This document shows, piece after piece, positions 8,828 to 18,322 of a stretch of DNA of 64,000 nt. The DNA comes from Bradyrhizobium sp. CCBAU 53340 (GTDB taxonomy: Bacteria; Pseudomonadota; Alphaproteobacteria; Rhizobiales; Xanthobacteraceae): assembly GCF_015291645.1 (NCBI RefSeq), contig NZ_CP030055.1, positions 7,006,001 through 7,070,000 on the forward strand, written 5' to 3'. Under the pieces are notes generated by a model, which saw only the letters and a list, made by a program, of their open reading frames with translations, was not told where the DNA came from and did not search any database. The stretch's first letter is position 1; every line of letters begins with the position of its first letter. A program made the translations under genes and the position numbers.

Positions 8828-9955
8828 CTACGCCGGCGTCAGCTCGTCATATCCAGGGTAATCCGTATACCCCTTCTCCTCGCCGCCATAGAACGTCGCG
8901 CGGTTGTAGGGCGTGATCGGATAGTCATGCTCAAGCCGTCGCGGCAGATCGGGATTGGAGATGAAGATGCGGCCGAAGGCGATGAGGTCGGCATGGCCAT
9001 CGGCGATCGCGGCATTCGCGGTCTCTCCGGTGAAGCCGCCGGCGGTCATCAGCACGCCACTGTAGTGCGGACGGAACAGCACCATCGCCGAGGGCACGTT
9101 CTCCCAATGGACGTCGGCGCGGCCGGCGCCGCTGGAGCGCGGCTCGATGAGGTGCAGATAGGCCAGGCCGAGCTTGTCGAGCGCCTTCACCACGTGCGTG
9201 TACAGCGGCATCGGATCGGGCTCGGCGGAATCATTGGCGATGCCATGCGGGGACAGCCGCACGCCGACGCGGTTCGCGCCCCAAACGTCGATCGCGGCCT
9301 GGGTCACTTCAAGGAGCAGGCGCGTGCGGTTCTCGATCGAGCCGCCATATTGATCGGTGCGCTGGTTGCTGCGCGACTGCAGGAACTGCTCGAGCAGATA
9401 GCCATTGGCGCCGTGGATCTCGACGCCGTCGAAGCCGGCCGCGAGTGCGTTCTTCGCGCCCTGCCGGAAGGCCTCGACGATGCCCTTGACCTCGTCGGTC
9501 TCCAGCGCGCGCGGCGTCTCGTAATCGGCGATCTTGCCGTCGGCAGTCATCGCTTTCATGCCGTCGGCCCTGATCGGGATCGCCGAGGCCGAGACCGGCA
9601 GCTCACCGCCGTGGAAGGAGGAATGCGAGACGCGGCCGACATGCCAGAGCTGGAGGAAGATGATGCCGCCCTTGGCGTGCACGGCATCCGTCACCTTGCG
9701 CCAGCCGGATACTTGCGCGTCCGTATAGATGCCCGGCGTCGCAGGATTGCCGCGGCCATGCGAGAGCACCGGCGAGGCTTCGGCGATGATCAGCCCGCCC
9801 TTCGTCGCGCGCTGGCCGTAATATTCTGCGTTGAGCGGGCGTGGCGAAAAGCTGTCGCGCTCGGCACGCATGCGCGTCAGCGGCGCCATCGCGACGCGAT
9901 GCGCAAGCTTGTACGGACCGACCTGCGACGGTCTAAACAACGCCGGATATTTCAT
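8828..9955 (-). CDS. nemA: Old-yellow-enzyme family alkene reductase
   Basis: FMN- and NAD(P)H-dependent ene-reductase, 375 residues, TIM barrel. Clear family motifs: LFRPSQVGPYKLAHRVAMAPLTRMRA at the N-terminus, LQLWHVGRVSH, FDGVEIHGANGYLLEQFLQ (the His/Asn pair that binds the substrate carbonyl), RTDQYGGSIENRTRLLLEV and FGRIFISNPDLPRRL. Closest in look to NemA / xenobiotic reductases that reduce activated alkenes, maleimides and nitro-esters. Monocistronic. The physiological substrate is unknown. Confidence 0.92.
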   Translation of the reverse strand: MKYPALFRPSQVGPYKLAHRVAMAPLTRMRAERDSFSPRPLNAEYYGQRATKGGLIIAEASPVLSHGRGNPATPGIYTDAQVSGWRKVTDAVHAKGGIIFLQLWHVGRVSHSSFHGGELPVSASAIPIRADGMKAMTADGKIADYETPRALETDEVKGIVEAFRQGAKNALAAGFDGVEIHGANGYLLEQFLQSRSNQRTDQYGGSIENRTRLLLEVTQAAIDVWGANRVGVRLSPHGIANDSAEPDPMPLYTHVVKALDKLGLAYLHLIEPRSSGAGRADVHWENVPSAMVLFRPHYSGVLMTAGGFTGETANAAIADGHADLIAFGRIFISNPDLPRRLEHDYPITPYNRATFYGGEEKGYTDYPGYDELTPA

Positions 9956-10074
9956 GACTACCCCGAAGGTCTATGGAAAGACGTGGATCATATAGCGAGG
10001 GGCGGTCGCCGGAAAAGGCGCCGCCCCACCAAAAACAGATATTCCCCCGCACGGAACGCGGGAGAGAACGGGCC

Positions 10075-11571
10075 TTACGCCGTCTTGATCCAGACGGCCT
10101 TCACGTTGAGATACTCCTCGACATGCTGCTTGCCGGATTCGCGGCCGTAGCCGCTCATCTTGTAACCGCCGAACGGCACGGCCGGGTCCATCGCCTGGTA
10201 GCAATTCACCCATACCGAGCCGGCGCGCAGGCGCTTGGCGACCGCATGCGCCTTGGTGACGTCACGCGTCCACAGGCCGGAGCCGAGGCCGAAGGTGGTG
10301 TTGTTGGCACGTTTGACCAACTCGTCCATGTCCTTGAACGCGATCGCGGAGATGACGGGACCGAATATCTCCTCCTGTGCGATCCGCATGTTGTCCTGGA
10401 CGCCCGCGAACACCGTCGGCGAGACGAAGAAGCCTTTTGACAATGCGCCTTCCGTAACGCGGCCGCCGCCGGCGAGCGCACGCGCACCTTCCTTCTGGCC
10501 GATGTCGAGATAACCGGTGACGCGATCGAGCTGCTGCTCGGAGACCAGCGGGCCGATCTGCACGTTGGGATCGAGACCGTTGCCGACCTGCAGCTTCTTG
10601 CCGAACTCGGCGACGCGGCCGACGAACTCCTCGTAGATCGCCTGCTCGACGAACAGGCGGGTGCCGGCGCTGCAGATCTGGCCGGAATTGGCGAACACCG
10701 CCATCGCCGCGCCCGGCACGGCCGCATCGAGATCGGCATCCGCAAACACGATATCAGGCGACTTGCCGCCGAGTTCGAGCGAGACGCGCTTGAGGTTGCC
10801 TGCCGAGGCACGGATGATCGACTGGCCCGTGACATGCGAGCCGGTGAAGGCGACCTTGTCGACGTCATGATGCGAGGCGAGCGCAGCGCCTGCAGTCTCG
10901 CCATACCCGGGCACGACGTTGACGACGCCGGGCGGAATGCCGGCCTCCATCGCGAGCTCGGCGATGCGCAGCGAAGTCAGCGGCGCTTCTTCCGCCGGCT
11001 TCAGCACCACGGTGCATCCGGTCGCGATCGCCGGGCCGATCTTCCAGATCGTCGCGGTGAGCGGACCGTTCCAGGGAATGATGGCGCCGACGACGCCGAC
11101 CGGCTCCTTCAGCGTGTAGGAGAAGATCTCGCCGGGCAGCGAGTTCTCGATGGTCTCGCCGTGGATCGCGGTGGTCTGGCCGGCGTAATAGCGCAGCATG
11201 CCGACGGCGCGCAGGCGATAGGCGCGGGTGCGGCTGAGCGGCGCGCCCATGTCGAGCGTGTCGAGCTGCGACAATTCGTCGAAATTCTTCTCGACGAGGT
11301 CGGCGAGCCTCAGCAGCAGGTTCTGCCGCTCGAACGGCTTGACCTTGCTCCAGGAACCTTCGAAAGCGCGGCGGGCGGCGGCGACCGCACGATCGATGTC
11401 TTCCTTGTCGCCTTCGGCGACGGTCGCGAGCAGTTCGCCGGTGGCGGGATTATGGGTCTCGAAGCGCTTGCCGGAAGCGGCGTCGACCCACTTCCCGTCG
11501 ATCAGCATCTGCTTGTAGGACCCGTTGGCGAACGGATGGCGCGTGATCGGAATAGCCTGCGACACAGCCAT
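10075..11571 (-). CDS. NAD(P)-dependent aldehyde dehydrogenase
   Basis: Aldehyde dehydrogenase superfamily, 498 residues, full length. Contains VVGAIIPWNGPLTATIWKIGPAIATGCTVVLKP (given in part) for cofactor binding, the catalytic glutamate in VSLELGGKSPDIV and the catalytic cysteine in NSGQICSAGTR; the C-terminal PFGGYKMSGYGRESG is typical. It resembles broad-range or phenylacetaldehyde/betaine-aldehyde-like members. It is followed by the OYE gene on the same strand after 119 bases, so both may serve detoxification of reactive carbonyls; that link is inference. Confidence 0.93.
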   Translation of the reverse strand: MAVSQAIPITRHPFANGSYKQMLIDGKWVDAASGKRFETHNPATGELLATVAEGDKEDIDRAVAAARRAFEGSWSKVKPFERQNLLLRLADLVEKNFDELSQLDTLDMGAPLSRTRAYRLRAVGMLRYYAGQTTAIHGETIENSLPGEIFSYTLKEPVGVVGAIIPWNGPLTATIWKIGPAIATGCTVVLKPAEEAPLTSLRIAELAMEAGIPPGVVNVVPGYGETAGAALASHHDVDKVAFTGSHVTGQSIIRASAGNLKRVSLELGGKSPDIVFADADLDAAVPGAAMAVFANSGQICSAGTRLFVEQAIYEEFVGRVAEFGKKLQVGNGLDPNVQIGPLVSEQQLDRVTGYLDIGQKEGARALAGGGRVTEGALSKGFFVSPTVFAGVQDNMRIAQEEIFGPVISAIAFKDMDELVKRANNTTFGLGSGLWTRDVTKAHAVAKRLRAGSVWVNCYQAMDPAVPFGGYKMSGYGRESGKQHVEEYLNVKAVWIKTA

Positions 11572-11758
11572 GTCTGCACTCCCTAGGTTTATGATTTTGA
11601 TGGGCTCGATCTGGCCGGGATCGTTAAGTCAAACAGAATACAGCGCGGTCGGAAGAGCGTAAAGTCGGCGCGGAACGAAGCCCTGCCATGCCGACTTGTG
11701 CAGGGTCGCGCGAATGCCATGTTATAGCTCGACCAAGAGCAAGTCCTGGAGAACAGCC

Positions 11759-12604
11759 ATGCCGCATCCTGTCATCACCAAGGGCAATGTCGCCGTGATT
11801 ACCGGCGGCGCATCCGGCATTGGTTTCGCCGCGGCTATGGCATTCGCACGCGCCGGAATGAAGGTGTGCGTCGCTGACGTTGACGAGGGCCGGCTGACGG
11901 AGGCCGCAAAAAAACTGTCATCGATCGCAGGCGCCGCGAATGTGATGATATCAGCGGTCGATGTCAGCCGGATCGAGAGCGTGACGGAACTGGAACGTGC
12001 CGTGGGCGCGCACTTTGGCGGCACCGACCTGCTCATGAACAATGCCGGCATCCAGCCGGGCAGTTCACTGTTCGGCGTATCAGACAATTGGCAGCGCATC
12101 ATCGGTGTCAACATGTGGGGCATCATCAACGGCACGCGCATCTTCGCACCGAACATGATCGCGCGCGGCAAGGCCGGATTGATCATCAACACCGGTTCCA
12201 AGCAAGGCATCACCACCCCGCCCGGCGATCCCGCCTACAATGTCTCCAAGGCCGGCGTGAAGGCGTTTACGGAAGCGCTCCAGCACGAGCTGCGCAACAC
12301 GCCCGACTGTCACATCACCGCGCATCTCTTGATCCCCGGCTTCGTGTTCACAGGGCTCACCGCGAAGGGCCGCACCGAGAAACCGGCTGGCGCGTGGACG
12401 CCGGAACAGACGGTCGATTTCATGCTGACGCGGCTTGAAGCCGGCGATTTCTACATCCTCTGCCCGGACAATGACGTGCCGCGCGCGCTCGACGAGAAGC
12501 GCATGCTGTGGGCCGCCGGCGACATCGTCGAGAACCGCCCGCCGCTGTCGCGCTGGCATCCGGATTATGCGGATGCGTTCACGAAGTTCGTGAAGGGGAG
12601 TTAG
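11759..12604 (+). CDS. Short-chain dehydrogenase/reductase (SDR)
   Basis: Classical SDR, 281 residues: nucleotide motif TGGASGIG near residues 14-21, acidic VADVDEG suggesting NAD preference, NNAG, catalytic Ser in INTGSKQG and Tyr-Lys in PAYNVSKAGVK. The C-terminus is longer than a minimal SDR (about 250). ATG chosen after a GGAGAAC site; the open frame extends upstream without family similarity. Divergent from the aldehyde dehydrogenase gene, with 187 bases between them. Substrate unknown. Confidence 0.92.
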   Translation: MPHPVITKGNVAVITGGASGIGFAAAMAFARAGMKVCVADVDEGRLTEAAKKLSSIAGAANVMISAVDVSRIESVTELERAVGAHFGGTDLLMNNAGIQPGSSLFGVSDNWQRIIGVNMWGIINGTRIFAPNMIARGKAGLIINTGSKQGITTPPGDPAYNVSKAGVKAFTEALQHELRNTPDCHITAHLLIPGFVFTGLTAKGRTEKPAGAWTPEQTVDFMLTRLEAGDFYILCPDNDVPRALDEKRMLWAAGDIVENRPPLSRWHPDYADAFTKFVKGS

Positions 12605-12616
12605 GCGGGCACAGCT

Positions 12617-12843
12617 CTCTCACTCCCTCGCCCCGTTCTTACGGGGAGAGGGTGGGGTGAGGGGCTGCCTCCGCAAGCTGGATGTGAATAGCTAAGGTGG
12701 ACTTCCGTAACCGGTCCCGGTGAAGTCGGTCAGCGTTTGATTGCGGTAACCGCGTGCCCGACCCCTCACCCGGATCGTTTCGGACGATGCTTCGCATCGC
12801 CGAGCGCGATCCGACCTCTTCCCGCAGAAGGGCGGGGAGAGGT
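12617..12843. repeat. Split palindromic intergenic repeat, family C
   Basis: Two GC-rich inverted segments (CCCCGTTCTTACGGGGAGAGG near 12630, given in part, and CTCTTCCCGCAGAAGGGCGG near 12819) flank about 110 bases, with GGTGAGGGG / CCCCTCACC arms pairing across. It occupies the convergent gap between the SDR and zinc-ribbon genes, where I see no gene, and may act as a bidirectional terminator. Confidence 0.6.
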
Positions 12844-12850
12844 AAGAAGC

Positions 12851-13057
12851 CTACAGCGTCTCTTGCTTGTGCCCGCAATTCTTGCAGGCGAACTTGACGC
12901 GGTTCTGGCCTTTTTCCGCCTGAACCCGGTTTGGCGCGCCGCATTTGCCGCAGACGGCCTCGATGCGGGTGGTGCCCTGCTTCACGACGATGGTCTTCTT
13001 TTCCATCGATTCGCGGATCAGGCGTTCAGCCTCTTCACGCAGGGATTGTTTCGACAA
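12851..13057 (-). CDS. Small zinc-ribbon protein
   Basis: 68 residues with two CxxC knuckles, CGKCG at about 36-40 and CKNCG near the C-terminus, making a four-cysteine zinc ribbon preceded by a charged helix (REEAERLIRESMEKK). The start is TTG (SKQSLREE), preceded by a GGAG site. Convergent to the SDR and upstream-adjacent to the Rieske operon. It could bind nucleic acid or protein; function unknown. Confidence 0.7.
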   Translation of the reverse strand: MSKQSLREEAERLIRESMEKKTIVVKQGTTRIEAVCGKCGAPNRVQAEKGQNRVKFACKNCGHKQETL

Positions 13058-13128
13058 AGCTCATCTCCGCCACTGAAAGCGCGAGAGCCATATCCCACCT
13101 GCATTCGAATCTCAATCGGCAATACCGA

Positions 13129-13542
13129 TCAGACCTCGACAATCACATAGGAGTCTTCGACACGTACCGGAAATGTCTCAGCCACATACGGCCCCTTCTG
13201 CAATTCGTCGCCGCGCTCCACCGCGACCGGATATGATCGAATCTTGAACCGTTTCGGGTCGAACCAGGACTGGCCGTTGCGCATGTCGAATTCCCAGCCG
13301 TGCCAGGGACAGCGCAGCATCTCGCCAACGCGCGAGCGCTCGTAGACGCCGGGCTCGGGCGAGGTCAGCCGCGCCACGCAGGCGGCTTTCTCCAGCGGCG
13401 CGCCTTCATGCGGACAGCGGTTCAACAGCGCGAAGTACTCGCCATTGACATGAAACACGACGATATCGCGGCCAGCCACATCGACGACCTTGTTGCCGCC
13501 GGGCGGGATCTCTGACGTCGATGCGACGATGTGACGAGCCAT
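13129..13542 (-). CDS. Rieske [2Fe-2S] ferredoxin-like protein
   Basis: 137-residue Rieske-fold electron-transfer protein. The cluster ligands are in RCPHEGAPL (C-x-H) and LRCPWHGWEFD (C-x-x-H), separated by a longer insert than in plant-type ferredoxins, like the N-terminal domain of ring-hydroxylating oxygenases. No oxygenase catalytic domain follows, so it is a stand-alone ferredoxin or ligand-binding relative. It begins 5 bases after the upstream amidohydrolase ends, so the two are almost certainly co-transcribed. Confidence 0.9.
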   Translation of the reverse strand: MARHIVASTSEIPPGGNKVVDVAGRDIVVFHVNGEYFALLNRCPHEGAPLEKAACVARLTSPEPGVYERSRVGEMLRCPWHGWEFDMRNGQSWFDPKRFKIRSYPVAVERGDELQKGPYVAETFPVRVEDSYVIVEV

Positions 13543-13547
13543 GGTGA

Positions 13548-14660
13548 TCAGAACTTGTAGACCGCGCGGGCATTGGTGCTGAAGATCTTCTTCCGCTCGA
13601 CTTCCGTGAGCGGTGTCTTGAAGGCGAAGCGCGGATCGTCGAAGTCCCAGTGCGGATAGTCCGACGAGAACAGCAGACGGTCGATGCCGACCCATTCGAT
13701 CAGCGCACGCAGATGCCGCGCCTCGTCGGGCTCGTCGATCGGCTGGGTCGTGAACCAGAAGCTTTCGCGCACATATTCCGATGGCTTGCGCTTCAGATGC
13801 GGCACCTCGCTGCGGAACCGTTCAAAGTGCTGGTCCATGCGCCACACCGCCGAGGCAATCCAGCCGAAGCCGCCCTCGATGAAGACGATCTTCAGCTTCG
13901 GGAACCGCTCCGGCACGCCCTCGATCACGAGGCTGGCAAGCTGCGCCGCGATGGTGTGTGCGTTCGACTGGTGCTCCTCGACATAATAAGACGGCCAGCC
14001 GCCGCCGGTCGGCGCGTGGCCGCCATAGCCGCCGACATGGATGCCGAGCGGCAAATCCAGCGCCTGCGCGCACTCGTAGATCGGCCAGTAGCGGCGGCGG
14101 CCGAGCGGCTCGTTGGCGCGCGGCGAGACGTTGATCTGGATGTACTCGCCGATCTTGGCGCAGCGCTCGATCTCGGCAATCGCAAGGTCAACGCCATCCT
14201 GCCCGACCAGGATCGAGGCCTTCAGGCGCGGATCCCTGTGCGACCAGAACGCCAGCTGCCAGTCATTGATGGCGCGCTGGATCGCGGCGCCGAACTCGAG
14301 ATTCTGCTGCGAGAAGATGAAGAGATCGAGCACCTGCAGGATTCCGAACTCGACATCGAGCGGATCGAGATGCTGCTTCTGCATGAAAGCGAGATCAGAG
14401 CCGGGCGGCCCGCCCGTCGGCGGCCAGGCATCGCGCCGCGCGATCAGTGGCGAGGAGCGCGGATAGGGCGTCGTGAACAGGTACGGCGTGCGTAGATGGC
14501 TGCCATATTCCTTCAGGTGTTGCTGCCATCGCCTCGGCAGGAACTCGTTGAGATCGTCCGTCGAGCGCAGGCTCGGATGGACGTCGCAATCGACGATGCG
14601 CAGCCTTGATGCTGCGGGCTTCTCGTCGTCGCGCAGCGGACGGTCGATGACTTCACTCAT
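13548..14660 (-). CDS. Amidohydrolase-2 family metal-dependent hydrolase (copy 2)
   Basis: ACMSD/amidohydrolase-2 type TIM-barrel hydrolase or decarboxylase, 370 residues. Metal site pieces: DCDVHPSL (D-x-H) at the N-terminus, LPLGIHVGGYGG mid-protein, and the C-terminal aspartate in LLFSSDYPHWDFDDP. Start ATG with a GGAGG site; an upstream TTG is less likely. It is a paralogue of the gene at 14732-15793. The family acts on aromatic and cyclic carboxylic acids; with the Rieske neighbour an aromatic catabolic role is possible but unproven. Confidence 0.9.
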   Translation of the reverse strand: MSEVIDRPLRDDEKPAASRLRIVDCDVHPSLRSTDDLNEFLPRRWQQHLKEYGSHLRTPYLFTTPYPRSSPLIARRDAWPPTGGPPGSDLAFMQKQHLDPLDVEFGILQVLDLFIFSQQNLEFGAAIQRAINDWQLAFWSHRDPRLKASILVGQDGVDLAIAEIERCAKIGEYIQINVSPRANEPLGRRRYWPIYECAQALDLPLGIHVGGYGGHAPTGGGWPSYYVEEHQSNAHTIAAQLASLVIEGVPERFPKLKIVFIEGGFGWIASAVWRMDQHFERFRSEVPHLKRKPSEYVRESFWFTTQPIDEPDEARHLRALIEWVGIDRLLFSSDYPHWDFDDPRFAFKTPLTEVERKKIFSTNARAVYKF

Positions 14661-14683
14661 GCGGTCCTCCAAGCTTTTTGTTT

Positions 14684-14732
14684 GCGCATGATCTTATCGG
14701 AAAATCGGTGCCCACTTTTCCGGATCATGCGC
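14684..14732. repeat. Short inverted repeat between the amidohydrolase genes
   Basis: Terminal arms GCGCATGATC and GATCATGCGC with inner CGGAAAA / TTTTCCG, a 49-base element of a type common between rhizobial genes. It overlaps the stop codon of the upstream amidohydrolase and may shape mRNA decay between the paired genes. Confidence 0.75.
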
Positions 14733-15793
14733 TAGTTCAACGACAACCGCGGAAACGTCTCCAGCGGATTGTCGACGCACATCTTGTCGATAATGCTCTT
14801 CGGCAGATGCGGCGGGATCGGATCGTCGCCGTCGAACTGCCAGTGCGGATAGTCGGACGCGAACAGGAACATCTTGTCCGAGCCGATCTGATCGATGATC
14901 TCCTCGACGCTTTTGGCGTCGCCGGGCGCATCGAACGGCTGCATGGTGACGCGGAAATTGTCGCGGACGATCGATGCAGGCTCGCGCTCGACCCAGGGCA
15001 CCTCGACGCGGACGCCGCGCCAGGTCTTGTTGGCACGCCACATGAAGGCTGGCAGCCAGCTCACGCCTGATTCCATCAGCACGACCTTCAGGTTCGGAAA
15101 CTTGCCGAACACCCCCTCGTAGATCAGGCTCAAAATCTGCGCCTGAAACGCCTGGGCTTCGACGAAATAAGATTCGTAGCGATACGACGGCCAGCCGGCA
15201 GAGCTCGGCGCCTGCCGATATTGCGTGCCGGCATGGATGGCGAGCGGCAGCTTGTATTTCTCGGCGAGCTGATAGACCGGCCAGAAGTGCCGCCGGCCCA
15301 GCAAGGTCTCGCCCTGTGCCAGCACCAGGATGGAGACGAACCTGTGGTCGCCGGCGCGGCGCTCGATCTCCTCGACCGCGAGATCCGGCGCCTGCATCGG
15401 CACCACGATCGAGGCGCGCAGACGCGGGTCGCGCGACAGCCATTCGGCGGCGATCCAGTCGTTGATGGCTTTGCAGAAATCGGCGGCCATATAGGCGTCG
15501 AACACGGCCTGCGCGCCATAGAGCACGTTGAGGATCGCGTGGCTCGCGCCGAGCTGGTCGAACGCGCCCTTCTGCACCATGGCGAGGTCAGAGCCCGGCC
15601 TGGCACCATTGGCCGGCCGCCAATCGGCGCGTCCGGTGAGCGGCATGCTCGGCGGATAGGAGGTGAGATCGAGGCCGTCGATGGCGCGGCTCACCACCTG
15701 CTCTTTCCAGTGATCGCTGAGATAGGGAAGCAGCGTCGTGCGCGTGCCACCAACCGCCGGATGGATGTCGCAGTCGATCCGCGTCACCGCCAT
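14732..15793 (-). CDS. Amidohydrolase-2 family metal-dependent hydrolase (copy 1)
   Basis: 353 residues, same fold and layout as the downstream gene: DCDIHPAVGG, KYKLPLAIHAGTQYRQ and FASDYPHWQFDGDDP. Start at MAVTRIDCDIHP; the open frame continues upstream but without homology. The two copies clearly share ancestry but differ through most positions, so they are old paralogues or distinct subunits rather than a recent duplication. Separated from the second copy by a 49-base inverted repeat. Confidence 0.9.
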   Translation of the reverse strand: MAVTRIDCDIHPAVGGTRTTLLPYLSDHWKEQVVSRAIDGLDLTSYPPSMPLTGRADWRPANGARPGSDLAMVQKGAFDQLGASHAILNVLYGAQAVFDAYMAADFCKAINDWIAAEWLSRDPRLRASIVVPMQAPDLAVEEIERRAGDHRFVSILVLAQGETLLGRRHFWPVYQLAEKYKLPLAIHAGTQYRQAPSSAGWPSYRYESYFVEAQAFQAQILSLIYEGVFGKFPNLKVVLMESGVSWLPAFMWRANKTWRGVRVEVPWVEREPASIVRDNFRVTMQPFDAPGDAKSVEEIIDQIGSDKMFLFASDYPHWQFDGDDPIPPHLPKSIIDKMCVDNPLETFPRLSLN

Positions 15794-15933
15794 GGATGCT
15801 TTCCTCGCGTCATCTTCTTGGCGGTGTTCTCGGCACCGCCTGCGCAGAGTGCGCCGGGCTGCGCCGACGCGCAAGACCGCGGACCTGCGCGATCCGTCAT
15901 GGCTCGGTTGCATTTCGCAGACGCGATATGAAG

Positions 15934-17124
15934 TCAGGCCGTCATGATCAAAATGCGCTGCACCAGCGCGATCGCGGTCTCGGTGGCAGGATCGGCCGAG
16001 GTTACGGGAACCGCGAGCGCGAGGATATCGACAGGGTCGGATGAGAGTACGACGAGATGCGTCGCGCTGACCGCGGCCATCAGCGACGCGAGCCGCTCCG
16101 CCGCCGGATCGATCGGCAAATGTCCCCACGGCGCATCCGCGCGCCGGAGCACGCGGTGGCTCGCAAGGCGGTTGCGCAGCAAGAGCGGATCGTAGGCCGC
16201 AAGTTCGTCCTCGCGATAGCGTCTCGCGCTCTCGAACAGCGGGTGACGCAGCAGCTCGGCGATGAGCTGGTCCCGCGTGGTCGCCGGCGAGATCGCAACC
16301 GAGCTCAGCACGCCCGGCGCACGGGATTCGAGGAAGGACCGCAAGGTATCGGTCATCAAGCCGATGGCCAGCACACCTGACACGGCGATAGCGCAGAACC
16401 GCATCACCTGCGCCGCGTCGACGTCGGGCGCAACGAAGGCCGCAGCGAGCCCGAGCAGCGTCGAGCTCACCAGCCGGAGCACGGTGAGCAGCACCGCGTG
16501 CCAGCGCGCCTCGCCACTGCTGCCGGCGATCAGCATGGCGGTGACCACGAGCAGCGCGCCGAGCGCACCCAGCTTGACCGGCATATCAGGCATCAACGCG
16601 CCGAAATCGGTGACGATGAAGGGCAGCACGACGACGGCGCCGATGGTCATGCGATCGACGGCGCGGTTCTCCGAGGCCATCAGCGAATGGCGGTCGCGGG
16701 TTGCGAGCAGGAAAGCGCAGGCCGCGAACCCGGCGAGCTGGAACAGCGCCAGCGCGATGGCGTAAGGCGTATCGAAACGTTCGAGCCCCAACGCGCCGCC
16801 AAGGCCGAGCACCACGGCGCCGACGATCACCGCAAGCTTGATGGCTCGGGGCGCGTGCCGCCGCAGCATTCCTTCGGTCACGATCAGCGCGCCAAAGGGA
16901 ATGGCCGCAGCGGGAATCACCGAGAGGTCGTCGAGCAGGCTGCTTCCCGTCAGCCACGCGGCGCTTCGCACCAGAAACAGCAATGCAACGATGCCGAGCG
17001 CGATCAGGAAGCGCCCGGTCAACGGGCTCCGCGCGTCGCGGCGATGAAGCGCCAGCATGGCGACGACGAGCCCGATCACGCCGCAGCCATTGACGATCGC
17101 GTTTGCTATTACGGCTGAAGTCAT
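15934..17124 (-). CDS. Multi-pass membrane protein of unknown function
   Basis: 396 residues. The first ~265 residues form about eight hydrophobic helices; the last ~130 are soluble and Arg/Ala-rich (SPATTRDQLIAELLRHPLFESARRYREDE given in part). I recognise no known family. The ATG overlaps the stop of the upstream GNAT-like gene by four bases (ATGA), indicating translational coupling and a shared task. Confidence 0.75.
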   Translation of the reverse strand: MTSAVIANAIVNGCGVIGLVVAMLALHRRDARSPLTGRFLIALGIVALLFLVRSAAWLTGSSLLDDLSVIPAAAIPFGALIVTEGMLRRHAPRAIKLAVIVGAVVLGLGGALGLERFDTPYAIALALFQLAGFAACAFLLATRDRHSLMASENRAVDRMTIGAVVVLPFIVTDFGALMPDMPVKLGALGALLVVTAMLIAGSSGEARWHAVLLTVLRLVSSTLLGLAAAFVAPDVDAAQVMRFCAIAVSGVLAIGLMTDTLRSFLESRAPGVLSSVAISPATTRDQLIAELLRHPLFESARRYREDELAAYDPLLLRNRLASHRVLRRADAPWGHLPIDPAAERLASLMAAVSATHLVVLSSDPVDILALAVPVTSADPATETAIALVQRILIMTA

Positions 17125-18146
17125 CGGCCACGCTCCTGCCGGGGCCGCAACGAGCCGAACGTCCTGTCATCGTCGAGCCAGTGCACGACCGGCAGCACCA
17201 GCCGTTGCAATCCCAGGAACAGGGAAGCAAGCAGCAGGCCGGGCAGCGAGCGATGCGGCACCTGCTCGAACAGATAGGCGCGCGCAGCGGCAAGATCGAC
17301 GCGGCCGATCTGGAGCACATCGTCGCCGCGCGCGTAGTTCAGCTCACGGGCGCAGAATTCGGCATATTGCGGATCGCGATGTTTTGGCGCCTCGTCGAAC
17401 GTCTTTTTCAGCGCGTCGGAGCCGCCAGTATAAGCGTCCGTGATCACGAACCGGCTTTCGTCGAAGCCGGCCTCGTCGCCGACGCCGAACACGCCGCGAT
17501 GCTGCCGCATGATGCCGCGGCCGAGCTGAAGGTGGGCAAAGCTCTGGCGCGCCTCGGGACGCGGCGACGGATAAACATCGGAGAAGGTCTCGGTGACCAT
17601 GCCGACCACTGACGGCACCTGGGTTACGTTGGAGATCCAGCGTGGGCGCAGGCCGTCGCGCAGGAACATTACAAGCGTGGTCAGGCCGTAAAGCACCCAT
17701 GACAGCCCCTGCCCGCGCGCATCGGGATCGACCATCACGAGCCCGAGATGGGTGACATCGACGGGCGCGCCGTCGAGCTCGACCTGCATCACCGAGAGCG
17801 CGTTGAACGCGACGGGGCGTCCGCTTTGTTCCTCGGAGACCAGGGTGACGATGGCGCGGCAGAGACGGTCGCGTTCGCCGGAGAAGATGCCGTAGGTCAG
17901 TTCATTCGCCGGCAGCGTCTTGGCTGCGACGATGCGGAGCTGCGCGACCAGTTGGTCAAGCTCCTCCTGCGGCAGAGACAGGCCGGGACTCTCGACGATG
18001 CGGGTCACGTGCCCGGGATGGGTGCGCAAGGCGAGATCGATGGTCGGCTGGGCGAAGGCCTTGAGCCAGAATGAGGCATAGCCGGGCAGCCGTCCGGCGG
18101 CCTCGCGCAGATGTTGCCAGCTCCGTGTGCTCCCAGCGTCTGCCAT
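17121..18146 (-). CDS. GNAT-like acyltransferase domain protein
   Basis: 341 residues. Around residues 130-155 the stretch LGLVMVDPDARGQGLSWVLYG looks like GNAT motif A (the R/Q-x-x-G-x-G/A acetyl-CoA loop). The rest, including FSDVYPSP and a hydrophobic C-terminal LPGLLLASLFLGLQRLVLPVVHWL (given in part) that may be a membrane anchor, is not familiar to me. First gene of a two-gene unit with the membrane protein. Acetyl- or acyl-transfer to a membrane-linked substrate is a guess. Confidence 0.75.
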   Translation of the reverse strand: MADAGSTRSWQHLREAAGRLPGYASFWLKAFAQPTIDLALRTHPGHVTRIVESPGLSLPQEELDQLVAQLRIVAAKTLPANELTYGIFSGERDRLCRAIVTLVSEEQSGRPVAFNALSVMQVELDGAPVDVTHLGLVMVDPDARGQGLSWVLYGLTTLVMFLRDGLRPRWISNVTQVPSVVGMVTETFSDVYPSPRPEARQSFAHLQLGRGIMRQHRGVFGVGDEAGFDESRFVITDAYTGGSDALKKTFDEAPKHRDPQYAEFCARELNYARGDDVLQIGRVDLAAARAYLFEQVPHRSLPGLLLASLFLGLQRLVLPVVHWLDDDRTFGSLRPRQERGR

Positions 18147-18322
18147 TCCCGCCTGCCCGTGATCGGAGAGGTTTGTCGCGTAAGGCGATTAAGGAGCGAT
18201 GATCACCGTTTCGCGCGCCGGTTGCAGGGTAAAGGATGTCTTTCGGCGGCCGAGGCAAATGACCGGAAATGTGCCAGGGCGGCGGATGAACCGTCCGCCG
18301 CCCGCTCCGACATGGTCTCCGC

